DNA from: Cryobacterium shii
GTDB taxonomy: Bacteria > Actinomycetota > Actinomycetes > Actinomycetales > Microbacteriaceae
Length of the DNA stretch: 52,908 bases
Direction: 5' to 3'
Assembly (NCBI RefSeq): GCF_004402595.1
Contig: NZ_SOFY01000014.1
Location: 129,758-182,665 of the forward strand
Part shown: piece after piece, positions 1 through 8,915 of the stretch
Numbering within the stretch: position 1 is the stretch's first letter
Layout of the letters: each line of letters starts with the position of its first letter
Made by a program: the position numbers and the translations under genes
The notes under the pieces: generated by a model
The model's input: only the letters and a program-made list of their open reading frames with translations
The model's database searches: none
What the model was told of the DNA's origin: nothing

Positions 1-484
1 CAGCACGCGCGTGGGTGCCGGCGCCGACCGGCCGAAGGGTGACTCTCGGGTCCTGGCCGGAGGACGGCTCTCGGCATCCGTGGACCGGTTTCGTGGCAAC
101 GGATGCCGCCGCGACCCCGGTGTGCTGCTCGCGGCGCACCCCGGGGCTCGGGGCTCACGGTGGAGCCTGCGCCGCGAGCGGGAACGTGAGCCGTGAGCCG
201 CGAGCCGGACCGGAGCCCGTCGCATCCGTCTGAGCTCGAGCGGTGGACACTCGCTGCCGTGTGAGAGTGCCCGTTCCGGTCGAGAGTGCCTACTGTGCCG
301 GTCACTCTCGACCGGAACGGGCACTCTGGACGCGCGCGGGAGGTGCGCCCCTTCGCGGGTGGTGTGCCACGCGCGTAGCGGCGCTGCACGCGCACCGGAG
401 CACGAGCATGTGCGCGGGGAACCGAGACGACTGCGACTGCGGCAGCGGCAGCGGCAGCGGCTGCCGCGGCAGCTGCGGCGGCGG
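1..484. other. non-coding or unresolved stretch
   Basis: I find no convincing gene here. Short open frames exist on the plus strand (for example one ending at 233), but they are Arg/Pro/Gly-rich, match no family I know and look like high-GC background. The end of a gene lying left of the window cannot be excluded. The stretch contains a 25-bp perfect inverted repeat (264-327) and a GCN-triplet-rich tract (about 433-484) directly downstream of the permease stop codon. Confidence 0.5.
264..327. repeat. 25-bp perfect inverted repeat (hairpin)
   Basis: Arms 264-288 and 303-327 are exact reverse complements around a 14-nt loop. It lies about 160 bp downstream of the permease stop (minus strand). 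No T-run follows either arm, so it is not a textbook intrinsic terminator. It could be a 3'-end processing/stabilising hairpin or a repeated palindromic element. Confidence 0.85.
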
Positions 485-1765
485 CTACCTCGTGGTGCCG
501 CGCACCCTGGCTACCCACGTCATCAGGTGGTAGATCACGATCGCGGCCACCGTTCCGAGCGCGATGCCGTTGAAGCTGAGGGTGCCGGCCGTGAAGGTGT
601 AGTCGGCGATGCCGATGATCAGCGCCGTGGCGGCGGTGAACTGGTTGACCGGCTTGCTGAAGTCGACCTTGTTGTCGAGCCAGATCTTGACGCCGATGAT
701 GCCGATCAGTCCGTACAGGGCTGTGGTCACGCCGCCGAGGACGCCCGCCGGGATGGTGTTGATGACCGCCCCGATCTTGGGGGAGAGGCCGAGCAGGATC
801 GCGACCAGGCCGGCCACCCAGTAGGCGGCGGTGGAGTAGATCCGAGTGGCGGCCATGACGCCGATGTTCTCGCCGTACGTGGTGGTGCCCGACCCGCCGC
901 TGAAACCGGCGAGCATCGTGGCCAGGCCGTCGGCCATCAGGGCGCGGCCCGTGAGGTGGTTCACCTTCGCATCCGTCATCTGGGCGACGCCCTTGATGTG
1001 GCCCACGTTCTCGGCCACCAGCACGAGCACGACGGGCAGGAAGGCGGGCAGGATGCCCAGCGCGGCGGCGGGGTTGTCGAGCGGGTTCATGGCCGAGGTG
1101 AACTGCGGCAGGCCGATCCACGCCGCCTCGCCCACGCCGCTGAAGTCGACCTCGCCAGCAACGACGGCGGCGATGTAACCGACGACCACGCCGATGAAGA
1201 TCGACAGCCGGCCCAGGATGCCGCGGAACAGCACGGTCGAGAGGATGACGGCCGCGAGCGTGATGATCGCGGTCAGCGGGGCCAGGGCGAAGTTCGACTT
1301 CGCGACCGGGGCCAGGTTGAAACCGATCAGGGCGACGATCGCGCCGGACACCACGGGGGGCATCAACGCGTCGATCCAGCCGGTTCCGGTCAGTTGCACG
1401 ACCAGACCGATCAGGGCCAGGAGCAGACCGACCACGATGATGCCGAACAGGGCGCTGCCCATGCCGGCGGTGGCGGTGGCGGCCGTGATCGGGGCGATGA
1501 AGGCGAAGGAGGAGCCGAGGTAGCTGGGCAGCCTGTTCCGCGTGATCAGCAGGAAGAGCAGGGTGCCGATGCCGGAGAAGAGCAGGGTCGTGCTGGGCGG
1601 GAAGCCCGTCAGCAGCGGCACCAGGAAGGTGGCTCCGAACATGGCCACGACGTGCTGGGCGCCGATCCCGATGGTGAGCGGCCAGTTGAGGCGCTCACCG
1701 GGGCCGACGACATCGGTGGCTCCGACCGTTTTACCGTCGCCGTGCAGGGTCCAGGGCAGAGCCAT
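485..1765 (-). CDS. uraA: NCS2-family uracil/xanthine permease (UraA-type)
   Basis: Inner-membrane nucleobase:proton symporter, 426 aa, close to the length of E. coli UraA (429 aa). Visible family motifs are SSFAFIAPI (about residues 85-93), AENVGH (about 251-256) and TTYGEN (about 295-300). The last two carry the glutamates that in UraA contact the nucleobase. The rest is about a dozen hydrophobic segments. I chose ATG at 1765 because the protein then begins with the short polar N-terminus usual for the family; the open frame extends upstream without homology. It is divergent from the carboxylesterase at 1825 across a 59-bp gap. Uracil is the likeliest substrate, but xanthine or another pyrimidine cannot be ruled out. 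The C-terminus ends in RVRGTTR, directly before an Ala-codon-rich tract in another frame. Confidence 0.9.
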   Translation of the reverse strand: MALPWTLHGDGKTVGATDVVGPGERLNWPLTIGIGAQHVVAMFGATFLVPLLTGFPPSTTLLFSGIGTLLFLLITRNRLPSYLGSSFAFIAPITAATATAGMGSALFGIIVVGLLLALIGLVVQLTGTGWIDALMPPVVSGAIVALIGFNLAPVAKSNFALAPLTAIITLAAVILSTVLFRGILGRLSIFIGVVVGYIAAVVAGEVDFSGVGEAAWIGLPQFTSAMNPLDNPAAALGILPAFLPVVLVLVAENVGHIKGVAQMTDAKVNHLTGRALMADGLATMLAGFSGGSGTTTYGENIGVMAATRIYSTAAYWVAGLVAILLGLSPKIGAVINTIPAGVLGGVTTALYGLIGIIGVKIWLDNKVDFSKPVNQFTAATALIIGIADYTFTAGTLSFNGIALGTVAAIVIYHLMTWVARVRGTTR

Positions 1766-1824
1766 TGTTTCTCGTTTCCATGTCGTTCGTAGTTCCGATC
1801 GTAGTGAAGAAATAGGATCGGACG

Positions 1825-3423
1825 GTGATACCAAGCGCACAACCGACTCGCACCGACCCCCTCGAGGTACGAGTAGGGGCCGGTGTGGTGCGGGGGGTCC
1901 GCGAGCGCGGCGTGCGGGCCTGGCGGGGGATTCCGTATGCCGCGGCCCCGGTGGGGCAACTCCGTTTCCGGGCACCGCAGCCGGCCGGGTCGTGGCCTGG
2001 CGTGCGGGACGCCGGGTCCTTCGGCCCCGTTGCCACTCAGAGCCACCGCGGCCAGTTCATCGGCGCGCACCCGCGCATCCCGCAGAGCGAGGACTGCCTG
2101 AACCTCAACGTGCTCGCACCCGACGAGCCCGACGCTTCGGTGAAGCAGGCCGGCCCGGCAGGCCGCCGCCCGCTGCGGCCGGTGATGGTCTTCGTGCACG
2201 GCGGGGCCTACAGCGTGGGGTCCTCGCGGGAAGTGCCCCGGCAGGGCGAGGGCCTCGTGCGCCGGGGCGGCATCGTCTACGTCAGCATCAACTACCGCCT
2301 GGGCGCGCTCGGCTACCTCGACTTCAGTCGGTATTCCACGCCGGAACGGCCGTTCGAGAGCAACCTCGGGCTGCGCGACCAGGTGGCGGCCCTCGAATGG
2401 GTGCGGGACAACATCGCGTCCTTCGGTGGCGACCCGGATGCCGTCACTCTCTTCGGCGAGTCGGCCGGCGGCAACGCCGTGACCACCCTGATGACCGTTC
2501 CCGCCGCCGCCGGGCTGTTCCACCGCGCCATCGCCCAGAGCGCCCCTCCGAACGCCGTCTACTCGCCGGAGATCACCGCCGAGTGGGCCGGCGACTTCGT
2601 CAGCCTCCTGGCCCGGCGGAGCGGCGCGGCCGGACAGGCGGACCCGGGGCAGCCGGCGCCGGACCCGGCGGCCCTGCTCATCGCGGCGGATCCGGCGCGG
2701 CTGGCCGAGGCGACCACCGACCTCACCCGGCGCGCGCCCGACCGGTACCCGGGCACCATCCCGCTCTCGCCCGTCATCGACGGCGACTTCCTGCCCGAAC
2801 GCCCGCTTGACGCCTTCCGCGACGGGCGCGCGCACCGGGTTCCGCTGATCATCGGCACGAACGCCCGCGAGGGATCCCTGTTCAGCGGGCGGATCGACAT
2901 CCTCGCCACCACGCCGAAGCGAATCAGCGCCGTCTTCGGCAACACCCGCAAGAAGGCGCGGAAGGCCCTGAAGGCGCAGTACCCCGGCATCCCGGCCCTC
3001 CGCCCCGCGCTGGACTTCGGCGGCGACTTCTCGTTCTGGTACCCGAGCGTGCGGGTGGGGGAGCGTCACTCGCGCTATGCGCCGGTGCATTTCTACCGGT
3101 TCGACGCCGCCCCGCGGCTGCTGCGGGCGATGGGGCTCGACGCCACCCACGGGCTCGAGCTGTTCCCCCTGTTCGACCGGCTCGACGGCTGGCCCGGCCG
3201 CGGCATGACGGCGCTCGGCGGGCGGCGCCAGTTCCAGGCGGTGGGCAGACGGATGCAGGACTGGTGGCTGGCCTTCGCGGCCACCGGCAGTCCGGATGCC
3301 GCCTGGCCCCGCTACGACGAGGTCGACCGCCAGACCCTGATCATCGACTCCGTCGACCGGATCGAGTCCGACCCGCTCGGTGGCCGCCGACGCGCCTGGG
3401 GCGCCTTCGTCCCGCACATCTGA
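1825..3423 (+). CDS. type-B carboxylesterase/lipase
   Basis: Alpha/beta-hydrolase of the carboxylesterase type-B family (532 aa), hydrolysing ester or carbamate bonds of unknown substrates. Family signatures: GIPYA near residue 35, EDCLNLNV (89-96), oxyanion-hole HGGAY (125-129) and nucleophile elbow GESAGG with Ser213. A late THGLELFPLF segment corresponds to the catalytic-His motif of the family. No signal peptide is visible, so it is probably cytosolic. The start is GTG at 1825; the nearest purine-rich stretch (AGGATCGG) is only a weak ribosome binding site. It sits between two nucleobase permeases, which gives no clear clue to its substrate. Confidence 0.88.
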   Translation: MIPSAQPTRTDPLEVRVGAGVVRGVRERGVRAWRGIPYAAAPVGQLRFRAPQPAGSWPGVRDAGSFGPVATQSHRGQFIGAHPRIPQSEDCLNLNVLAPDEPDASVKQAGPAGRRPLRPVMVFVHGGAYSVGSSREVPRQGEGLVRRGGIVYVSINYRLGALGYLDFSRYSTPERPFESNLGLRDQVAALEWVRDNIASFGGDPDAVTLFGESAGGNAVTTLMTVPAAAGLFHRAIAQSAPPNAVYSPEITAEWAGDFVSLLARRSGAAGQADPGQPAPDPAALLIAADPARLAEATTDLTRRAPDRYPGTIPLSPVIDGDFLPERPLDAFRDGRAHRVPLIIGTNAREGSLFSGRIDILATTPKRISAVFGNTRKKARKALKAQYPGIPALRPALDFGGDFSFWYPSVRVGERHSRYAPVHFYRFDAAPRLLRAMGLDATHGLELFPLFDRLDGWPGRGMTALGGRRQFQAVGRRMQDWWLAFAATGSPDAAWPRYDEVDRQTLIIDSVDRIESDPLGGRRRAWGAFVPHI

Positions 3424-3518
3424 GCCGCCGGCCGGCGGACTCGCGGGAATCCGGACGGTCTCCGGGGCCGTAAACTGGAGAACTGAGAATCAGCTGAGTC
3501 GGCCACCAGGAGAACCCC

Positions 3519-5060
3519 ATTTCTGAAACAGAGACCCACACGTCATCCAACCCTGCCCCGAAGCCGGACACCCCGGCCACGGGCGCCGAGAAATCGGGCT
3601 CCGAGAAATCAAGCGCCGAGAAATCGGGCACCCGCGCCCGGCTCGACCGGTACTTCGAGATCACGGGGCGCGGCTCCACCTGGGGCCGGGAGATCCGCGG
3701 CGGCCTGGTGACGTTCGTCACGATGGCCTACATCGTCATCCTCAACCCGCTCATCCTCGGCGGCTTCAGCGCCGACCAGGCCGCGGTCGACGTGGCCGGC
3801 GGATGGCTGCCCAACGCGCAGGTCGCCGCGGTCACCGCCCTCACCGCCGGCGTCATGACCATCCTCTTCGGCGTCATCGCCCGGCTGCCGTTCGGCTTCG
3901 CCGCCGGCCTCGGCATCAACTCCTTCCTGGCCGTGAGTGTCGTGGGCCAGGTGACCTGGGCAGAGGCCATGGGCCTCGTGGTCATCAACGGCCTGATCAT
4001 CGTGCTGCTGGCCTCGACCGGTCTGCGCGAACTCATCTTCAACGCCGTTCCCCGCCAGCTGAAGATCGCCATCACGGTCGGCATCGGCCTGTTCATCGCG
4101 TTCATCGGGCTGGTCGACTCCGGCTTCGTCCGCTCGAGCGGCACGGCCTCGCCGCCGGTGCAGCTGGGCGAGAACGGCTCCGTCGTGAGCCTGCCGACGA
4201 CCGTGTTCGTGATCGGCCTGATCATCCTCGGCATCCTGGTCGCCCGCAAGGTCAAGGCCGCCCTCCTGATCGGCATCGTCGCCACCACTCTGATCGCCGT
4301 GATCCTGGAGGCCATCTTCAAGGTCGGCCCGTCGCTCGGCCAGAACCCGAACGGCTGGAACCTGAACGCGCCGGTCGTGCCGACCTCCATCGTGTCCCTG
4401 CCTGACCTCAGCCTGGTCGGCCAGGTCAGCTTCGGCGCATTCGAACGGATCGGCGTGCTCGCCGCGCTGATGCTGGTCTTCACGCTCGTCTTCACGAACT
4501 TCTTCGACGCGATGGGCACCATGACCGGCCTGGCGAACGAGGCCGGGATCGCCGACGACAAGGGCAACTTCCCGCGTCTGAAGTCGGCCCTGATCGTGGA
4601 GGGCGTCGGCGCCGTCATGGGTGGTTCCACGTCCGCCTCCTCGAACACGGTGTTCATCGAGTCCGGGGCCGGCATCGGCGAGGGGGCGCGCACGGGCCTG
4701 GCCAACGTGGTGACGGGGCTTCTGTTCCTCGCCGCCATGTTCTTCACCCCGCTCACCCAGATCGTTCCGCTCGAGGTGGCCGCGGCCGCCCTCGTGATCG
4801 TCGGCGCGATGATGGTGTCCCAGATCAGGTTCATCGACTTCTCGGACTTCTCGATCGTGCTCCCGGTCTTCCTGACCATCCTCGTGATGCCGCTGACCTA
4901 CTCGATCGCCAACGGCATCGGGGCCGGCTTCATCAGCTGGGTGCTGGTGCGCTCGTTCTCCGGCAAGGCGCGCGAGATCAGCCCGCTGCTCTGGATCGTC
5001 GCGGCCGGGTTCCTGGTCTTCTTCGTGCGCGGCCCGATCGAGGCGCTGCTCGGCGCGTAG
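3519..5060 (+). CDS. NCS2-family purine permease (AzgA-like), apparent ATT start
   Basis: Membrane permease of the AzgA/GhxP branch of NCS2 (adenine/guanine/hypoxanthine uptake), 513 aa from the proposed start. The frame is open upstream to a TGA at 3495-3497 and contains no ATG, GTG or TTG before GTG 3708. Starting at 3708 would cut into the conserved block LDRYF..TGRGSTWGREIRGG that precedes TFVTMAYIVILNP in this family. An AGGAG Shine-Dalgarno at 3508-3512 sits six bases before ATT 3519, and the ATT is followed by SETETHTSS, a plausible hydrophilic N-terminus. The N-terminal tail holds three 5-residue repeats (EKSGS, EKSSA, EKSGT). Membrane segments fill the rest. A strong terminator follows at 5071. 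The substrate is inferred from the family only. Confidence 0.85.
   Translation: MSETETHTSSNPAPKPDTPATGAEKSGSEKSSAEKSGTRARLDRYFEITGRGSTWGREIRGGLVTFVTMAYIVILNPLILGGFSADQAAVDVAGGWLPNAQVAAVTALTAGVMTILFGVIARLPFGFAAGLGINSFLAVSVVGQVTWAEAMGLVVINGLIIVLLASTGLRELIFNAVPRQLKIAITVGIGLFIAFIGLVDSGFVRSSGTASPPVQLGENGSVVSLPTTVFVIGLIILGILVARKVKAALLIGIVATTLIAVILEAIFKVGPSLGQNPNGWNLNAPVVPTSIVSLPDLSLVGQVSFGAFERIGVLAALMLVFTLVFTNFFDAMGTMTGLANEAGIADDKGNFPRLKSALIVEGVGAVMGGSTSASSNTVFIESGAGIGEGARTGLANVVTGLLFLAAMFFTPLTQIVPLEVAAAALVIVGAMMVSQIRFIDFSDFSIVLPVFLTILVMPLTYSIANGIGAGFISWVLVRSFSGKAREISPLLWIVAAGFLVFFVRGPIEALLGA
3588..3632 (+). repeat. 15-bp tandem repeat, 3 copies, in permease N-tail
   Basis: Three imperfect 15-bp units (3588-3602, 3603-3617, 3618-3632) encode EKSGS/EKSSA/EKSGT in the cytoplasmic N-terminal tail of the permease. 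Confidence 0.85.
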
Positions 5061-5070
5061 GCAGACACGT

Positions 5071-5111
5071 GGGGCAGGGGTGCGGCGAGCCGTACCCCTG
5101 CCCCGTTTTCT
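5071..5111 (+). terminator. intrinsic terminator after the AzgA-like permease
   Basis: 11-bp perfect stem (5071-5081 with 5094-5104) of GGGGCAGGGGT type, followed by GTTTTCT. It lies just after the stop at 5060 and before the convergent regulator gene ending at 5110, so it may act for both strands. Confidence 0.85.
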
Positions 5112-5856
5112 ATTCCAGAAAGCCGCGCAGGAGCAGTGCCGTACCGGCCAGGTGCTCGGCCATCGCGTGCGCCGCCGCGTCAGGTCTTCCGGTCAGGATC
5201 GCGGTGACGATCTGTTCGTGTTGTCGGTCGGAGTGAGCGATGTTCGGGCCGAGCGAGGGGATCTGGTCGAGCAGCTCGTTCACGCGCATCCGGACCTCGG
5301 CCAGTAGTGGCACGAGGGAGGGGGATCCGGCCAGTTCTCCGATGGTGAGGTGCAGCCGAGAGTCGAGGCGGCGGTAGTCCTCCCCGGCCGCGCCGATCGA
5401 ATCGCTCAGGCTGTGCCAGAGCACCTCGCGTTCGGCGGGGGACAGAGTGCGTGCGGCGGCGTGCCGAGCGGCCCCGACCTCAAGGATCTCTCGCAGGGTG
5501 AGTGCATCCTCGATTTCCGTGGGAGGGATGTCCCGGCGGGTCACCAGCTCGCCGCTGTGGTCGACCCCGGGTGTCTGCCTGGGAAGGGCGTCGCTGACGA
5601 AGGTGCCGCCGTACCGTCCGCGCCGGGAGACCAGGTAACCGGCCTCCGCGAGGGACGCGATGGCGTCCCGGACGGTGTCCCGGCTGACGGCGAGCATGGC
5701 GGCGAGCTCGCGTTCGGCGGGCAGGCGCTCGCCCGGTGCGATCAATCCCAGCCGCACCGTCTGCAGCAGGCGCTGCACAGTCTCTTCGAAAGCGTTGCCG
5801 CCGTGGACGGGGCGCAGCAGTAGGCCGCTGTCCAGGCCCGGCTGTTCGTCGATCAC
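5110..5856 (-). CDS. GntR-family (FadR/FCD) transcriptional regulator
   Basis: 248-aa DNA-binding regulator. The N-terminal winged helix (about residues 20-90) has the typical GERLPAERELAAMLAVSRDTVRDAIASL pattern, followed by an all-helical FCD ligand domain (about 105-235; ALTLREILEVGAA start and late His residues). It is the last gene of a minus-strand series SDR-ALDH-hydrolase-ligase and most likely controls that amine pathway and the divergent permease. The start is GTG 5856. A 9-bp direct repeat lies upstream (5885-5902). The ligand is unknown; a gamma-glutamylated amine or the amine itself is a guess from context. Confidence 0.88.
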   Translation of the reverse strand: MIDEQPGLDSGLLLRPVHGGNAFEETVQRLLQTVRLGLIAPGERLPAERELAAMLAVSRDTVRDAIASLAEAGYLVSRRGRYGGTFVSDALPRQTPGVDHSGELVTRRDIPPTEIEDALTLREILEVGAARHAAARTLSPAEREVLWHSLSDSIGAAGEDYRRLDSRLHLTIGELAGSPSLVPLLAEVRMRVNELLDQIPSLGPNIAHSDRQHEQIVTAILTGRPDAAAHAMAEHLAGTALLLRGFLE

Positions 5857-5919
5857 GGTCTGTCTCCGCCCTCCATGCAGACTCCTAGTTCATCTAGTTC
5901 ATCACGGTTTTGAGTCAGG
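5857..5919 (-). promoter_or_regulatory. upstream region of the FCD regulator with 9-bp direct repeat
   Basis: The sequence CTAGTTCAT occurs twice back to back at 5885-5893 and 5894-5902, between the SDR stop and the regulator start. Its position suits an autoregulatory operator or a secondary promoter. No clear -10/-35 pair is visible. Confidence 0.35.
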
Positions 5920-6711
5920 TCATTCCGGCGTCACGTAGGCCGAGCTGATGCCGCCGTCGACGAGGAACGTGGATCCGGTGATGAACGAGGAGTCGTCGCT
6001 GGCCAGGAACGCGACAGCGGCGGCAAGTTCCTCCGGCTCCGCGAACCTCCCGACCGGGATGTGCACGAGACGCCGGGCCGCCCGTTCCGGGTCTTTGGCG
6101 AACAGTTCCTGTAGCAGGGGAGTGTTCACCGGGCCCGGGCAGAGGGCGTTGACCCGGATGCCCTGCCGGGCGAACTGCACGCCGAGCTCACGGCTCATCG
6201 CCAGCACGCCGCCCTTCGACGCGGTGTAGGAGATCTGACTCGTGGCCGAGCCGAGCACCGCCACGAACGAGGCAGTGTTGATGATCGAACCACCGCCCTG
6301 CTTGACCATGTATCGCAGAGCGGACCGGCAGCAGAGGTAGACGGATTTCAGGTTGACGTCCTGTACCTTCTGCCAGGCCGGCAGCTCGGTGGTCTCGATC
6401 GAGTCGTCGTCGGGCGGTGAGATCCCGGCGTTGTTGAAGGCCACGTCGACCGAGCCGAAGGTGAGATAGGCGGTGTCGAAGAGTGTGTCGACCTGGTCCT
6501 GGTCAGTCACGTCCACCTTGACGAAGAGTCCGTTGACCAGTTCCGCGGCAGCGAGGCCCGATGTTTCGTCGAGGTCGCCGATCACGACGGTCGCCCCCTC
6601 TGCGGCGAATCGTTTTGCGGTGGCCAGTCCGATGCCGCTGGCACCGCCGGTGATCACGGCGACCTTGCCCGCGAGCCGTTGCGTGAGATCGATGGGGGTG
6701 AGGCTGCTCAT
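5920..6711 (-). CDS. SDR-family NAD(P)-dependent oxidoreductase
   Basis: Classical short-chain dehydrogenase, 263 aa. TGGASGIG cofactor motif at residues 21-28, NNAG at 93-96, and the catalytic Ser148-Tyr162-Lys166 set (SYTASKGG). The C-terminal SSFITGSTFLVDGG is typical of FabG-like SDRs. Because it sits in a cluster with a gamma-glutamyl ligase, aldehyde dehydrogenase and gamma-glutamyl hydrolase, its likely role is to oxidise the alcohol of a gamma-glutamyl-ethanolamide-like intermediate to the aldehyde. That role is inference; the fold and cofactor use are clear. It replaces the flavin oxidase (PuuB) of the E. coli putrescine pathway. Confidence 0.85.
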   Translation of the reverse strand: MSSLTPIDLTQRLAGKVAVITGGASGIGLATAKRFAAEGATVVIGDLDETSGLAAAELVNGLFVKVDVTDQDQVDTLFDTAYLTFGSVDVAFNNAGISPPDDDSIETTELPAWQKVQDVNLKSVYLCCRSALRYMVKQGGGSIINTASFVAVLGSATSQISYTASKGGVLAMSRELGVQFARQGIRVNALCPGPVNTPLLQELFAKDPERAARRLVHIPVGRFAEPEELAAAVAFLASDDSSFITGSTFLVDGGISSAYVTPE

Positions 6712-6786
6712 GGCTGGAGTTCTCCTTGGTGTGAGGTTCTGGCGGGCGGGATCGACTGGAAAGAAGGTTGTTTCGGGATCGCCGCT

Positions 6787-8148
6787 TCAATCGACGGCGA
6801 TGAAGACGTTCTTGGTGTCGGTGAAGCTCAGGGGGGCGTCCGGGCCCAATTCGCGGCCGAGCCCGGACTGTTTGAAGCCCCCGAACGGTGTCGAATACCG
6901 CACGGATGAGTGCGAGTTGACCGAGAGGTTTCCGGATTCGACGGAGCGCGCCACCCGGAGGGCTCGGCCGACGTCCCTGGTCCAGATCGAGCCGGAGAGC
7001 CCGTACTCGGTGTCGTTGGCCAGCCGCACGGCATCCGCCTCGTCCTGGAAGGGCAGCACGGTGACCACGGGGCCGAATATCTCGTCCGTCACGCAGCGGT
7101 CGGAGCGGGAATCGGGGGTCAACACGGTGGGCGGGAACCAGAAGCCGGGACCGGTCGGTGCGTTGCCGCGGAAGGCGACGGGGGAACCCACCGGCACATA
7201 GCTCCTGACCGACGCGAGGTGAGCGGCCGAGACCAGCGGACCCATCTCGGTCGCCTCATCGGCCGGGTCGCCCACGCGCACTCCGGTCACGGCCGGTTCG
7301 AGCAGTTCCATGAACCGGTCGTAGACGCTCCGCTCTACCAGGATTCGGCTGCGTGCACAGCAGTCCTGGCCGGCGTTCTCGAACACCCCGTAGGGCGCCG
7401 TCGCGGCGGCCTTCTCCAGGTCCGAGTCGGCGAAGACTATATTGGCGCTCTTGCCGCCGAGTTCGAGGGTGACCCGTTTGACCTGGTCGGCGCACCCCGC
7501 CATGATGCGTTTGCCCACGGCGGTCGACCCGGTGAAGACGACTTTCCGCACCGAGGGATGGGTGACGAAACGCTCACCGACCACGGAGCCGCGCCCCGGC
7601 AGCACCTGGAACAGGCCGTCAGGCAGACCGGCCGCCTGGGCGAGTTCGCCCAAACGGATGCTGGACAGCGGCGTCCATTCCGCGGGCTTGAGCAGCACCG
7701 CGTTTCCGGCCGCGAGGGCGGGCGCGAAGCCCCAGGCCGCGATCGTCATCGGGAAATTCCACGGCGTGATGATGCCCACCACGCCGAGAGGCTCGTGGAA
7801 GGTCACGTCCAGTCCGTTCGCCACGGGAATCTGCCGGCCGAAGAGGCGCTCGGGCGCAGCAGAGTAGTAGGTCAGTACATCACGCACGTGGCCGGCCTCC
7901 CAGCGGGCCTGCGTGATCGGATGCCCCGAGTTCATCACTTCGATTCGGGCCAGGTTCTCCCGGTCCCCGTCCACGGCGTCGGCGAACCGCCTCAGCACCA
8001 GTGCTTTGTCGGCGGGGGCCACCTGGGCCCAGAGCCGCTGCGCTGCTACGGCGCGGCGTACAGCCTCGTCGGTGCCCGCGAGATCGACGTGCTCGACGAT
8101 CGACACCTCGGTCTGATCGGCGGGGTTGATGACGGTGTAACTGCTCAC
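6787..8148 (-). CDS. NAD(P)-dependent aldehyde dehydrogenase
   Basis: Aldehyde dehydrogenase superfamily member, 453 aa from GTG 8148. Motifs: ITPWNFP (about 127-133), KPAEWTP, FTGSTAVGK (about 205-213), LELGGKS with Glu229, and ENAGQDC with the catalytic Cys at about 263. I chose GTG 8148 because it has a GAGAGGA ribosome binding site and overlaps the stop of the upstream hydrolase by four bases (GTGA). The longer frame upstream is the hydrolase gene in another register. Expected to oxidise the gamma-glutamyl-aminoaldehyde to the acid in the amine pathway of this operon. Any specific substrate is inferred. Confidence 0.88.
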   Translation of the reverse strand: MSSYTVINPADQTEVSIVEHVDLAGTDEAVRRAVAAQRLWAQVAPADKALVLRRFADAVDGDRENLARIEVMNSGHPITQARWEAGHVRDVLTYYSAAPERLFGRQIPVANGLDVTFHEPLGVVGIITPWNFPMTIAAWGFAPALAAGNAVLLKPAEWTPLSSIRLGELAQAAGLPDGLFQVLPGRGSVVGERFVTHPSVRKVVFTGSTAVGKRIMAGCADQVKRVTLELGGKSANIVFADSDLEKAAATAPYGVFENAGQDCCARSRILVERSVYDRFMELLEPAVTGVRVGDPADEATEMGPLVSAAHLASVRSYVPVGSPVAFRGNAPTGPGFWFPPTVLTPDSRSDRCVTDEIFGPVVTVLPFQDEADAVRLANDTEYGLSGSIWTRDVGRALRVARSVESGNLSVNSHSSVRYSTPFGGFKQSGLGRELGPDAPLSFTDTKNVFIAVD

Positions 8149-8915
8149 GATCGTTCCTCTCTCTGCCGGTCGGCCCGGTATTGGGCGGCCGCGTCGACGA
8201 GGCCCGCGAAGAGACGGATGTCCGCGTCGTCCTGTTCGGGATGCCACTGAACCGCGACCCCGAAGGGAACGCCGTCGAGCTCGACGGCCTGCACGACGCC
8301 CTCGAGGCTGCGGGCGGTGACGACGAGGCGCTCGCCCACGCGGTCGATGGACTGGTGGTGGTAAACGGGCACGGCGAGCGGGGCGGTGCCACCGTCGAGC
8401 AGCCCGTGCAACTGGGATTGCGGGTGGAGTTCAACCTCCACCGCGTTGAAAACGCCGCCGCCGGCCTGGTAGCCGCCGTGGCCGACCACGTCAGGCAGGT
8501 GCTGGTGCAGGGTACCGCCGAGAACCACGTTGAGCATTTGGGCACCCCGGCAGATCCCGAGGAAGGGCAACTCGCGGGCGATGGCCTCGAGCAGGAGCTC
8601 GTGCTCCCAGTCGTCCCGGTCGGGACGGGGCTCATCGGTGGCAGCGTGGGACGACTGGCCGTATCTCGCCGGGTCGACGTCCTTGCCCCCGGTGATGATC
8701 AGGCCGTCCAGCCGGTCGAGGACCCCAGCGGCGATGGCGGGGCTGGCCGGCTGCGGGGGTAGGAGCACGGCGATCCCGCCGGCCCGGGTCACCGAGTCGA
8801 AGTAGACCTGGGGGAGGAAAGCGGCCGGCACATCCCAGACTCCGGTTTGTGACTGTTCGAGATAGGTGGTCAGGCCGATGACGGGTCGAGGCCTCGAGAG
8901 CTCAGAGTCGTTCAA
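8145..8915 (-). CDS. gamma-glutamyl-gamma-aminobutyrate hydrolase-family protein (PuuD-like)
   Basis: Class-I glutamine-amidotransferase fold, 256 aa. The nucleophile elbow GICRGAQ has Cys122, and the HPEQ motif supplies His225/Glu227. This is the PuuD family, which cuts the gamma-glutamyl bond of pathway intermediates to release glutamate. It starts at TTG 8915, overlapping the ligase gene by 14 bp, and overlaps the aldehyde dehydrogenase by four bases, so translation is probably coupled. In an ethanolamine route its product would be glycine plus glutamate; in a putrescine route GABA plus glutamate. Context favours the former. Confidence 0.88.
   Translation of the reverse strand: MNDSELSRPRPVIGLTTYLEQSQTGVWDVPAAFLPQVYFDSVTRAGGIAVLLPPQPASPAIAAGVLDRLDGLIITGGKDVDPARYGQSSHAATDEPRPDRDDWEHELLLEAIARELPFLGICRGAQMLNVVLGGTLHQHLPDVVGHGGYQAGGGVFNAVEVELHPQSQLHGLLDGGTAPLAVPVYHHQSIDRVGERLVVTARSLEGVVQAVELDGVPFGVAVQWHPEQDDADIRLFAGLVDAAAQYRADRQREERS

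Noticed and set aside
433..484. Frameshifted Ala-rich C-terminus of the uracil permease
   Set aside because: The tract reads as poly-Ala in another frame, but the permease already has normal family length; GC-triplet sequence in this genome gives such frames by chance.
359..1792. 477-codon plus-strand open frame opposite the uracil permease
   Set aside because: Its product is Arg/Gly/Asp/His-rich with no family features, and the other strand encodes a clear NCS2 permease; it is a high-GC antisense shadow.
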